From: CAYNFP01 sp964492595
GTDB lineage: Bacteria; Bacillota_I; Bacilli_A; RF39; UBA660
DNA length: 17,474 nt
NCBI GenBank assembly: GCA_964492595.1
Contig: CAZBKY010000015.1
Span: 1-17,474 of the forward strand
Direction: 5' to 3'
The translations under genes and the position numbers were made by a program. Positions 1-6,301 of this stretch are shown in pieces. Numbering within the stretch: position 1 is the stretch's first letter; every line of letters starts with the position of its first letter. Under the pieces are notes generated by a model. That model saw only the letters and a program-made list of their open reading frames with translations, did no database searches and was not told the origin of the DNA.

Positions 1-1
1 T

Positions 2-412
2 GATGTGGACGGGTCACATATTAGAGTTTTATTGTTAACATTATTTTACAGATTTTTTAGACCAGTTGTAGAAGCCGGGTATGTATATGCAGCTCAGCCG
101 CCTTTATTTAAAATAGTATATGGAAAGAATACAAAATATGTATTAGATGAAACAGAAAGAGATGAATTTTTAAAATCTTTACCTGAAAATACCAAATATA
201 CAATTTTACGTATGAAAGGTTTGGGAGAGATGAATGCTGATGAGTTAAGAGATACAACAATGTCTAAAGAAAATAGAATATTAAGAAAAATAACTGTTGA
301 AGATACATTATCTGCAGATCAGGTATTTGAAAGACTGATGGGAGAAGAGGTCGAACCAAGAAGAATATTTATAGAAGAAAATGCGCCATTTGCAGGCGAA
401 TTGGATATATAG
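2..412 (+). CDS. gyrB: DNA gyrase subunit B, C-terminal part (5' end outside window)
   Basis: ATPase subunit of DNA gyrase, which pairs with GyrA to introduce negative supercoils. Only the last ~136 codons are present. The reading frame is open from base 2 and begins inside the Toprim metal-binding motif (Asp-Val-Asp-Gly-Ser-His-Ile-Arg), so the apparent GTG at base 5 is an internal Val codon, not a start. The family signatures visible are LLLTLFYRFFRP, the YAAQPPLFK segment, and the C-terminal RMKGLGEMNADEL and RRIFIEENA motifs typical of type II topoisomerase B subunits. The gene stops with TAG 10 nt before gyrA, and the stop overlaps the first base pairs of the gyrA Shine-Dalgarno, so the two are an operon. 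ParE is the paralogue alternative, but the adjacent gyrA and the surrounding gene order favour GyrB. Confidence 0.96.
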   Translation, partial: DVDGSHIRVLLLTLFYRFFRPVVEAGYVYAAQPPLFKIVYGKNTKYVLDETERDEFLKSLPENTKYTILRMKGLGEMNADELRDTTMSKENRILRKITVEDTLSADQVFERLMGEEVEPRRIFIEENAPFAGELDI

Positions 413-422
413 GAGGCGCGTT

Positions 423-2879
423 ATGGATAAGATAGAACATTTTAATATAGTAGATGAAGTAGAAAAATCATTTTTGGCTTACTCAATGAGCGTTATTGTT
501 GATAGAGCTTTACCGGATTTAAGAGATGGCTTAAAGCCAGTGCATAGAAGAATATTATATTCAATGTATGAATCAGGGTATACACCTGACAAGCCCTATA
601 GAAAAAGCGCTAGAATTGTAGGAGATGTTATAGGTAAATATCATCCGCATGGTGATACTTCTATTTATGATGCTATGGTACGTATGGCGCAAGATTTTAG
701 CTATAGGTATGTTTTGGTAGATGGTCATGGAAACTTTGGTAATACAGATGGAGATGGAGCAGCTGCAATGCGTTATACAGAATCTAGGTTATCTAAAATA
801 TCTTTAGAACTTTTAAGAGATATCGGAAAAGATACTATAGATTTTGTACCAAACTTTGATGAAACAGAAAAAGAACCTAGAGTTTTACCTAGAGTTTTAC
901 CTAGTCGTTTTCCTAATGTTTTAATAAATGGAACTATGGGTATTGCTGTTGGTATGGCAACCAATATTCCTCCTCACAACTTAGGAGAAGTAATAGATGG
1001 ATGTGTAGCTTATATTGATAATAATGATATAGATAATTTGGGTTTAATGCAATATATAAAAGGCCCTGATTTTCCTACTGGAGCAACTATACTAGGGAAC
1101 AGCGGCATAAAAAAGGCGTATGAAACAGGAAGAGGTTCAATTACTATAAGATGTAGGGCTGAAGTACAGGAAAATAAAGACCAGCATTTAATAGTGATAA
1201 CAGAAATACCTTATGGCATTAACACCTCTGATTTAAAAAATAAAATAGCAGAATTAGTTAGAGATAAAGTAATAGATGGAATAGCTGATTACCATGAAGA
1301 GACTAATATAGAAAATGGTATGAAAATAGTTATAACATTAAAAAAAGACGCTAATGCAAATGTTATTTTAAATAATTTATACAAACACACTCAATTGCAG
1401 ACATCTTTTGGAATAGCTTTCCTTATGTTGGATCAAGGACAGCCAAAAACTTTAAATTTAAAAGAAATTATATCAAAATATATAGATTATCAAAAAGAAA
1501 TTATAATAAGAAGAACTAAATTTGATTTGGATAAGGCGGAAAAAAGAGTTCACATTTTAGAAGGTTTGAAAATAGCATTAGACAATATTGATGAAATAAT
1601 AAAAATAATTAAAAGTGCTGAAAGTGATGATGTTGCAAAACAAAACTTAATTTCTAAATTTAATTTAACAGATGTGCAGACAGATGCAATTTTAGAGATG
1701 AAATTACGCAGATTAACAGGCCTTGAAAGAAACAAAATTGAAAATGAATTGCAAGAATTGTTATTATCAATCGCAGAATTCAAAGAAATTTTAGCAAGTG
1801 AAGAAAAAGTGAATAATATAATAAAACAAGAATTATTGGAAATAAAAGATAAATATTCTGATTCAAGAAAAACTGAAATAGATATGACTGCAATTGAATA
1901 CATAGAAGATGAATCTTTAATTCCTGTTAAAAATTCAATTATAACAATCACCAATAAAAACTATATAAAAAGAGTAAATGCTGACACTTATAGGATACAA
2001 AACAGAGGTGGAACTGGCATCAAGGGAATGTCAACAAATGAAGAGGATTTTGTTGAACAAATAATAAGCGTATCTACACATGATTATATATTATTCTTTT
2101 CGAATAAAGGCAAGGTGTATAGACTAAAAGGATATGAAATTCCAGAGTTTTCTAGAAATTCAAAAGGACTTCCATTAGTAAATTTAATTCAAATCGAAAA
2201 GGAAGAAAAAATAAATACTATATTAAAAATAGAAACAAACGAAGAGTACAAATGTTTGTTGTTCGCAACAAAAAATGGAACAGTTAAAAGAACAAAAGTT
2301 GAGGATTTCAACAACATCAGACAAAGTGGTAAAATAGCGATTACATTAAAAGAAAACGATGAACTTATATCTGTTAAAAAAACCCGAGGCGATAACCAAG
2401 TATTAATGTGTTCTCAAAAAGGGAGAATGGTAAGATTTTCTGAAGCAGAAATCAGGATAATGGGAAGAACAGCCTCTGGAGTAAGAGGAATAAAATTAAA
2501 AGAAAGTGATTCGTGTATATCTATGGAAATATCAGAATCAGGTAAAAACATTCTTGTTGTGACAGAAAAAGGTTATGGCAAAAAAACACCTGTAGAAAAT
2601 TACAGGGAAACAAAAAGAGGAAGCAAAGGTGTAAAAGCTATAAACATTACAGAAAAAAACGGAAATGTTGTCGCATTTAAATCCGTTTCAGAAGATAAAG
2701 ATTTAATTATAATAACAAATTTAGGAACAATTATAAGGATGTCAGTGGATAAGATATCTCAGATGGGTAGAGTAACTCAAGGTGTGAGATTAATAAATCT
2801 AAAAGATAATAATAGTGTTTCTTCGATTTCTATTGTGGATAAAGAAGAAGAAACAGATAATTTTGTTGAAAAAGAATAG
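423..2879 (+). CDS. gyrA: DNA gyrase subunit A
   Basis: Breakage-reunion subunit of gyrase, 818 aa, about the length of Bacillus GyrA. ATG 423 is chosen because AGGAGG (411-416) lies 6 nt upstream and the protein begins in the usual way (MDKIEHFNIVDEVEKSFLAYSMSV); the longer frame would run back into gyrB. The catalytic Tyr is Y118 in AAAMRYTESRL. The quinolone-determining region is HPHGDTSIYD, with Thr79 at the E. coli Ser83 position and Asp83 at the Asp87 position; Thr there is the normal state in some clostridia. The C-terminal domain shows the repeated beta-pinwheel blades from about residue 500. Two oddities: a 12-bp tandem duplication duplicates four residues at 152-160 (VLPRVLP), and the GyrA box (Q526-G532) reads QNRGGTG rather than the basic QRRGG(R/K)G. 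Adjacency to gyrB argues against ParC. Confidence 0.97.
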   Translation: MDKIEHFNIVDEVEKSFLAYSMSVIVDRALPDLRDGLKPVHRRILYSMYESGYTPDKPYRKSARIVGDVIGKYHPHGDTSIYDAMVRMAQDFSYRYVLVDGHGNFGNTDGDGAAAMRYTESRLSKISLELLRDIGKDTIDFVPNFDETEKEPRVLPRVLPSRFPNVLINGTMGIAVGMATNIPPHNLGEVIDGCVAYIDNNDIDNLGLMQYIKGPDFPTGATILGNSGIKKAYETGRGSITIRCRAEVQENKDQHLIVITEIPYGINTSDLKNKIAELVRDKVIDGIADYHEETNIENGMKIVITLKKDANANVILNNLYKHTQLQTSFGIAFLMLDQGQPKTLNLKEIISKYIDYQKEIIIRRTKFDLDKAEKRVHILEGLKIALDNIDEIIKIIKSAESDDVAKQNLISKFNLTDVQTDAILEMKLRRLTGLERNKIENELQELLLSIAEFKEILASEEKVNNIIKQELLEIKDKYSDSRKTEIDMTAIEYIEDESLIPVKNSIITITNKNYIKRVNADTYRIQNRGGTGIKGMSTNEEDFVEQIISVSTHDYILFFSNKGKVYRLKGYEIPEFSRNSKGLPLVNLIQIEKEEKINTILKIETNEEYKCLLFATKNGTVKRTKVEDFNNIRQSGKIAITLKENDELISVKKTRGDNQVLMCSQKGRMVRFSEAEIRIMGRTASGVRGIKLKESDSCISMEISESGKNILVVTEKGYGKKTPVENYRETKRGSKGVKAINITEKNGNVVAFKSVSEDKDLIIITNLGTIIRMSVDKISQMGRVTQGVRLINLKDNNSVSSISIVDKEEETDNFVEKE
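876..904 (+). repeat. 12-bp in-frame tandem duplication inside gyrA
   Basis: The unit CCTAGAGTTTTA occurs at 876-887 and again at 888-899, followed by CCTAG, giving about 2.4 perfect copies. It is in frame and encodes Pro-Arg-Val-Leu twice (residues 152-159) where GyrA normally has a single EP(x)VLP(x)(R/K)FPN segment. The flanking residues (DETEKEP before, SRFPNVLINGT after) match the family normally, so this is a local four-residue insertion and not a misread frame. Confidence 0.9.
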
Positions 2880-2884
2880 GATAA

Positions 2885-2900
2885 TGTTCCACGTGAAACA
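2885..2900. other. parS: parS site 1 (ParB/Spo0J binding)
   Basis: TGTTCCACGTGAAACA matches the bacterial parS consensus TGTTNCACGTGAAACA at every defined position. parS nucleates ParB spreading and SMC loading and normally clusters around oriC, which fits the gyrBA-dnaX neighbourhood. It lies 6 bp after the gyrA stop codon. Confidence 0.93.
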
Positions 2901-2903
2901 TCA

Positions 2904-2927
2904 AAATTATTTCCCGGGAAATAATTT
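2904..2927. other. Noc-binding site (NBS) copy 1, 24-bp perfect palindrome
   Basis: A perfect 24-bp palindrome centred between 2915 and 2916 on CCC|GGG. Its inner 16 bp, TATTTCCCGGGAAATA, is the core recognised by the nucleoid-occlusion protein Noc (a ParB paralogue) in Bacillus subtilis, as I recall it. It sits between the two parS sites. The 28 nt at 2902-2929 are identical to 4696-4723 in dnaX. There is no loop or T-tract, so it is not a normal terminator. Assigning it to Noc presumes the genome encodes a Noc-like protein, which is outside the window. Confidence 0.82.
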
Positions 2928-2935
2928 CACAACAA

Positions 2936-2951
2936 TGTTCCACGTGGAACA
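2936..2951. other. parS: parS site 2 (ParB/Spo0J binding)
   Basis: TGTTCCACGTGGAACA is a perfect 16-bp palindrome, extending to 22 bp at 2933-2954. It differs from the TGTTNCACGTGAAACA consensus only at position 12 (G for A), which restores symmetry with the C at position 5. The extended palindrome overlaps the -35 box of the SRP RNA promoter by three bases. Confidence 0.88.
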
Positions 2952-2980
2952 TTGATTATTAAATAGAAATAAAATATAAT
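2952..2980 (+). promoter_or_regulatory. Sigma-A promoter of the SRP RNA gene
   Basis: -35 TTGATT (2952-2957), a 17-nt spacer, and -10 TATAAT (2975-2980). Predicted transcription start is about 2986-2987, exactly where the pairing 5' arm of the SRP RNA begins. The -35 overlaps the outer edge of the second parS palindrome, so ParB occupancy could affect SRP RNA expression (inference). Confidence 0.8.
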
Positions 2981-2985
2981 CATTA

Positions 2986-3064
2986 TGCACAACAGATGTA
3001 GCAGAAATAGGTCAGGATTGGAAAATAGCAGCCTTAATGTTTAACATCTGTGTGTGCATTTTTT
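2986..3064 (+). ncRNA. ffs: Signal recognition particle RNA, short (4.5S-like) form
   Basis: RNA scaffold of the SRP, binding Ffh for co-translational membrane targeting. The apical domain IV is clear: GGTC (3010-3013), AGG (3014-3016), a 3-bp helix ATT/AAT (3017-3019 with 3024-3026), GGAA tetraloop (3020-3023), then AGCA and GCC (3027-3033). Compared with the E. coli form, the UCC/GGA helix is replaced by AUU/AAU, a compensatory change. The ends pair: 2986-2999 with 3044-3058, 14 bp with one bulged G at 3052, followed directly by six T (3059-3064), so the closing helix can double as an intrinsic terminator. At about 73 nt before the T-run it lacks the Alu domain of the ~270-nt Bacillus RNA. 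The upstream promoter fixes the 5' end. Confidence 0.9.
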
Positions 3065-3075
3065 ATAGGAAAATA

Positions 3076-3477
3076 ATGGAAAAGTATATAAAAGAATTAA
3101 AAAAATTAGTAAAAAAAGCTTGTGTGAGAGGAGAAGTTCCTGTCGCAGCTATTATAGTTAAAGATAACAAAATTATTGCCAAAGCTTATAATAAAAAGGA
3201 AAGTCTAAAAAATCCTTTAATGCATGCTGAGATTATGGCTATTTCTAAAGCATGTAAAAAAATTAAAGATTGGAGACTTGATAACTGTACAATGTATGTC
3301 ACTTTAAAACCATGTAATATGTGTTCTTCAATCATTGAAGAATCTAGAATAAAAGATGTGTTTTATATTTTAGATAAAAACGAAATAAAAAATAATAAAG
3401 TAAAATATCATAAATGCAGTCAAAATGTGGAAGAATTCAAGAAAATATTAACAACTTTTTTTATTCAGAAAAGATAG
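3076..3477 (+). CDS. tadA: tRNA-specific adenosine deaminase TadA
   Basis: Zinc deaminase converting A34 to inosine in the tRNA-Arg(ACG) anticodon. The cytidine-deaminase fold motifs are present: HAE (His50, catalytic Glu52) and PCNMC (Cys80, Cys83 zinc ligands), with the substrate-side Asn-x-x-Glu element around residues 39-42 and a C-terminal FKKILTTFF helix of the TadA type. Start ATG 3076 is chosen because AGGA (3067-3070) precedes it by 5 nt. An in-frame ATG at 3037 lies inside the SRP RNA and would add 13 non-conserved residues. At 133 aa the protein is on the short side for TadA. Its Shine-Dalgarno lies only 3 nt after the SRP RNA T-run, so its message may come from read-through or an unseen promoter. 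A guanine deaminase-type relative is less likely given the neighbours. Confidence 0.9.
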   Translation: MEKYIKELKKLVKKACVRGEVPVAAIIVKDNKIIAKAYNKKESLKNPLMHAEIMAISKACKKIKDWRLDNCTMYVTLKPCNMCSSIIEESRIKDVFYILDKNEIKNNKVKYHKCSQNVEEFKKILTTFFIQKR

Positions 3478-3495
3478 TATTTGTTTAAAGTTTAA

Positions 3496-3504
3496 TGCTA
3501 TAAT
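3496..3504 (+). promoter_or_regulatory. Extended -10 promoter ahead of dnaX
   Basis: TGCTATAAT is an extended -10 element (TGn plus TATAAT at 3499-3504) in the 64-nt gap between tadA and dnaX. At a 17-nt spacing the -35 region (3476-3481, AGTATT) is poor, as is common for extended -10 promoters. Predicted start is about 3511, giving a ~30-nt leader. It could drive the whole dnaX-mfd run. Confidence 0.6.
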
Positions 3505-3541
3505 ATAGGAAATAAATTCTAAAAACAGGGAGGATAAGTTT

Positions 3542-5158
3542 ATGGGATATTTGGCTTTATATAGAAAATATAGACCTTCTAAGTTTTCGGAAGTTGTTGG
3601 TCAGGAAATAATTGTTAACATATTAAAAAATTCTATAAAAACAGGCAATATAAGTCATGCTTATTTATTTAATGGTCCAAGAGGAACTGGAAAAACAAGC
3701 GTGGCAAAGATTTTTGCTAAGGCTGTTAACTGTGAAAATAATGATAATGGTGAAATGTGTGGTAAATGTAAAATATGTAAAGAATTGAAAGAAAACGACA
3801 TAGATATAATTGAAATAGATGCTGCAAGTAATAATGGTGTTGATGAAATAAGGGAAATAAGAAACAATGTTAAGCTTGTGCCTACTATTGGTAAATATAA
3901 AATTTATATAATTGATGAAGTCCATATGTTATCTATTGGCGCTTTTAATGCATTATTAAAAACACTAGAAGAACCTCCGGCACATGTAATATTTATTTTA
4001 GCTACAACAGAAATTCAAAAAATTCCTTTGACAATAATATCTAGATGCCAAAGATTTGATTTTAAAAAAATCCTGCCGGGAGATATTGAAAAATTTTTAA
4101 AAAACATTTTAAAAAAAGAAGGTAAAGAAATCTCAGAAGATATATTAAAACTAATATCAGAGGCAAGCGATGGCGGGATGCGAGATGCAATCAATTTCCT
4201 TGATCAAATTTTAGGAAGCTGTAATAAAGACTTTACTATAGATGATATATATGCACTTAATGGTGGGATCTCACAAAAACAAACAGAACAATTGTTTGAT
4301 AGTATTTTGAATACCAATACCGCAGAGAGTCTTAAACTGATTAATGATTTTTATGAAGATGGAAAAAATTTATTAAATGTGGTAGAGAAACTTATTATAT
4401 TAACAAAAAATGTTAATATAAATAATAATGTAAAAAAGTATTTTGATAAAAAAACTGAAGAAAATTTAGAAAAATATAAATCTATTAGCAACGAAGTTTG
4501 TCTTTATTTGGCAAAGAAATTATTAGAACTTTCAAATAGTATTAAAAAATCTCTGAATCAAAAAATTATGTTTGAAATAAGCTTGTTAGATATTTTTAAT
4601 GACTTTCCAGTATTAAATAAAATAAAAATTGAAAAAGCTGAAGAAAATTTAGTGAAAAAAACCAAAATAATTGAAACAAAAAATTTAGAAAATGACAAAA
4701 TTATTTCCCGGGAAATAATTTCAGTAAGAATAAATAACACATTAGCGGAAGCAGATAAACAGATTTTGAATGAATTAAAAGCTAAATCTTTAAATTTTGT
4801 TGATTATATTTCTAGTAAAAAATATAATATAGTGGCAAATATTTTAACAAAAGGAGAAATTGTAGCAGCTTCAGATAAGTATTTAATATTTAATTATAAA
4901 GAAGAAGGAGAATCAAATATATTCTTTAATAATTTAGATTTTATAGAAAAATTTTTAGCAGAAATATTTACTAATAAATATAAAGCAGTTGCAGTTTTAA
5001 ATAATGAATGGAAAGAAATAAAAGAAGAGTATATTAAAAACAAGAAAAATGGTGTAAAATATAGTCTGATGGAAGAAGCAAAAATAAAAAGTAAGGTTGT
5101 TAAACAAAAATCTTCTGCTGCAGAAATATTTGGTGAAGAAAGCATAGACATAAAATAG
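3542..5158 (+). CDS. dnaX: DNA polymerase III subunits gamma/tau (clamp loader ATPase)
   Basis: AAA+ clamp-loader subunit that loads the beta clamp and organises the replisome. The protein has 538 aa. Walker A is GPRGTGKT (45-52); the four zinc-knuckle cysteines are C64, C73, C76 and C79; Walker B is DEVH (125-128); the SRC arginine-finger motif is at 167-169. The clamp-loader collar (domain III) follows to about residue 350, then a Lys/Glu-rich linker and a tau-type C-terminal domain. ATG 3542 has AGGGAGG (3527-3533) 8 nt upstream. The linker codons 386-394 (KIISREIIS) are written by a perfect 24-bp palindrome identical to the one between the parS sites. I saw no convincing programmed-frameshift site where a gamma form would be made. 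It is followed by ybaB and recR, a near-universal trio. Confidence 0.97.
   Translation: MGYLALYRKYRPSKFSEVVGQEIIVNILKNSIKTGNISHAYLFNGPRGTGKTSVAKIFAKAVNCENNDNGEMCGKCKICKELKENDIDIIEIDAASNNGVDEIREIRNNVKLVPTIGKYKIYIIDEVHMLSIGAFNALLKTLEEPPAHVIFILATTEIQKIPLTIISRCQRFDFKKILPGDIEKFLKNILKKEGKEISEDILKLISEASDGGMRDAINFLDQILGSCNKDFTIDDIYALNGGISQKQTEQLFDSILNTNTAESLKLINDFYEDGKNLLNVVEKLIILTKNVNINNNVKKYFDKKTEENLEKYKSISNEVCLYLAKKLLELSNSIKKSLNQKIMFEISLLDIFNDFPVLNKIKIEKAEENLVKKTKIIETKNLENDKIISREIISVRINNTLAEADKQILNELKAKSLNFVDYISSKKYNIVANILTKGEIVAASDKYLIFNYKEEGESNIFFNNLDFIEKFLAEIFTNKYKAVAVLNNEWKEIKEEYIKNKKNGVKYSLMEEAKIKSKVVKQKSSAAEIFGEESIDIK
4698..4721. other. Noc-binding site (NBS) copy 2, inside dnaX
   Basis: The same 24-bp perfect palindrome as at 2904-2927, with the NBS core TATTTCCCGGGAAATA. 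Identity with copy 1 extends over 28 nt (4696-4723 versus 2902-2929). It lies in the poorly conserved linker part of dnaX and is read in frame as Lys-Ile-Ile-Ser-Arg-Glu-Ile-Ile-Ser. In B. subtilis, NBS sites occur both inside genes and between them. Confidence 0.82.
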
Positions 5159-5176
5159 AAAGGAAAGTGATTAAAA

Positions 5177-5470
5177 ATGAATATGCAAAATCTATTGGCG
5201 CAAGCTAAAAAATTACAAGGAGACATGGAAAGAATATCCAATGAAATAGAAAATACTATATATGTTGGAGAGAACAATGGAGTTAGAGTTGAGATAAACG
5301 GAAAACCAGAGGTCATAAAAATTGAAATATTGAATGAAGAGACTTTAACTGACAAAGAATTAGTACAAGATATGATAATGGTTGCAACTAATGAAGCATT
5401 AGGAAAGGTAAAAAGCGATAAAGATTCAAAATTAGGTAAATATACAAATGGCTTAGGAGGTTTATTTTAA
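5177..5470 (+). CDS. ybaB: YbaB/EbfC family nucleoid-associated protein
   Basis: Small DNA-binding dimer (97 aa) of the YbaB/EbfC family, always found between dnaX and recR in this context and proposed to act as a nucleoid-associated or regulatory protein. Family signatures: N-terminal MQNLLAQAKKLQGDMERI helix, central VRVEINGKPEVIKIEI strand pair, and the C-terminal GLGGLF tail. ATG 5177 has AGGAAAG (5161-5167) 9 nt upstream; a second ATG at 5183 is a possible alternative and would match the MQNLL start of homologues. It starts 18 nt after the dnaX stop. Confidence 0.93.
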   Translation: MNMQNLLAQAKKLQGDMERISNEIENTIYVGENNGVRVEINGKPEVIKIEILNEETLTDKELVQDMIMVATNEALGKVKSDKDSKLGKYTNGLGGLF

Positions 5471-5472
5471 GT

Positions 5473-6072
5473 ATGCCATACCCCAAAGTGTTTGAAGATC
5501 TTGTACAAAATTTTAAAAATTTTCCGGGGATTGGTGACAAAACCGCAGAACGTTTTGTTTATACTGTTGATTCTTTATCGAAAGAAGATATAGATTTATT
5601 TGCTAAAAATTTATTGAATTTTAAGAATAAAATCAAAAAATGTAAAGAGTGTGGTATACTTAGCGACAAAGTAAAGTGTGACTTATGTACATCAAATGCT
5701 AGAGATAATTCAATAATTTGTGTTGTTGAAGATTCAAAAAGTGCTTTTATTTTTGAAAAAAGCGGAAATTACAATGGAAAATATCATATTTTAGATGGAT
5801 TAATTAGTCCAATTGAAGATATCAATCCAGAAGATATAAATATTTATTCTTTAATAAAGGAAAGGATAAATGAAAATGTTAAGGAGATAATTATAGCGCT
5901 ATCACCATCAATCGAAGGAGAAACAACATCTTTATATATAAAAAAATTATTAGAAGGTAAAAATTTAAAAATATCTAGGTTATCTTATGGAATTCCTATG
6001 GGATCAGACATAGAGTTCTTAGATCCAATAATGGTTTCTAAAGCTTTGGATGATAGAAAATATTTAGAATAA
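5473..6072 (+). CDS. recR: Recombination mediator protein RecR
   Basis: RecR works with RecO (and RecF) to load RecA at single-strand gaps; it forms a ring clamp on DNA. It is 199 aa, the normal length. In order: an N-terminal helix-hairpin-helix (FPGIGDKTAERFVY, 17-30), a Cys4 zinc finger (C57, C60, C69, C72), a Toprim domain from about residue 80 with the VVEDSKS acidic motif and SPSIEGETTSLYI (144-156), and the C-terminal ISRLSYGIPMGSDIEFLD segment. It starts 2 nt after ybaB, using AGGAGG (5455-5460) within the end of ybaB at a long spacing of 12 nt, which suggests translational coupling. Confidence 0.96.
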   Translation: MPYPKVFEDLVQNFKNFPGIGDKTAERFVYTVDSLSKEDIDLFAKNLLNFKNKIKKCKECGILSDKVKCDLCTSNARDNSIICVVEDSKSAFIFEKSGNYNGKYHILDGLISPIEDINPEDINIYSLIKERINENVKEIIIALSPSIEGETTSLYIKKLLEGKNLKISRLSYGIPMGSDIEFLDPIMVSKALDDRKYLE

Positions 6073-6111
6073 AAAAAAATAATCATAATATTTTTTAATA
6101 AGGAGAATACT

Positions 6112-6294
6112 GTGAAAAAAATATTATTTATTATAAGAAAAATAGTTGTGGCGCTCTGTATGCTATATACGTTTAATGTTTTGGTAAGTAAGACAGGATA
6201 TACTGTGCCAATAAATATTTATTCTATAGGTTTTGTAAGTGTTTTAGGTATGCCCGGAATGGTTTCGCTGTTAATATTAAAAGTTATATTATAG
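6112..6294 (+). CDS. bofA: BofA-like pro-sigma-K processing inhibitor (short form)
   Basis: In B. subtilis BofA sits in the outer forespore membrane with SpoIVFA and holds the SpoIVFB protease inactive, delaying pro-sigma-K processing until the forespore signal. This 60-aa protein matches the second half of BofA: a hydrophobic segment ending in FNVLVSKTGYTVPINIYS and a C-terminal VLGMPGMVSLLILKVIL, comparable to the VPIN...GxPG...L..K...L pattern of BofA. It lacks about 27 residues at the N-terminus, i.e. the first membrane segment. The start is GTG 6112, with AGGAG (6101-6105) 6 nt upstream. Its position after recR is the same as in Bacillus. This supports a sporulating host. Confidence 0.82.
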   Translation: MKKILFIIRKIVVALCMLYTFNVLVSKTGYTVPINIYSIGFVSVLGMPGMVSLLILKVIL

Positions 6295-6301
6295 AGGTAT
6301 T

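Noticed and set aside
773..964. Minus-strand open frames inside gyrA and other genes (e.g. 1550-1954, 4894-5355, 12335-12619)
   Set aside because: They lie entirely over well-recognised genes, lack ribosome sites and give low-complexity translations; they are shadow frames.
2904..2927. The palindrome after gyrA as an intrinsic terminator
   Set aside because: There is no loop space and no T-tract, and the same sequence occurs inside dnaX where termination would be harmful.
2881..3075. DnaA boxes or an origin in the gyrA-tadA gap
   Set aside because: No TTATCCACA-type boxes were found here, and none was noticed elsewhere in the window; oriC is likely upstream of gyrB, outside it.
4100..4125. 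A-rich heptamer in dnaX as a programmed frameshift site for a gamma subunit
   Set aside because: AAAAAAAG here falls within the ATPase part (around residue 195), so a shift would truncate the clamp-loader core; no supporting stem-loop or upstream Shine-Dalgarno was evident.
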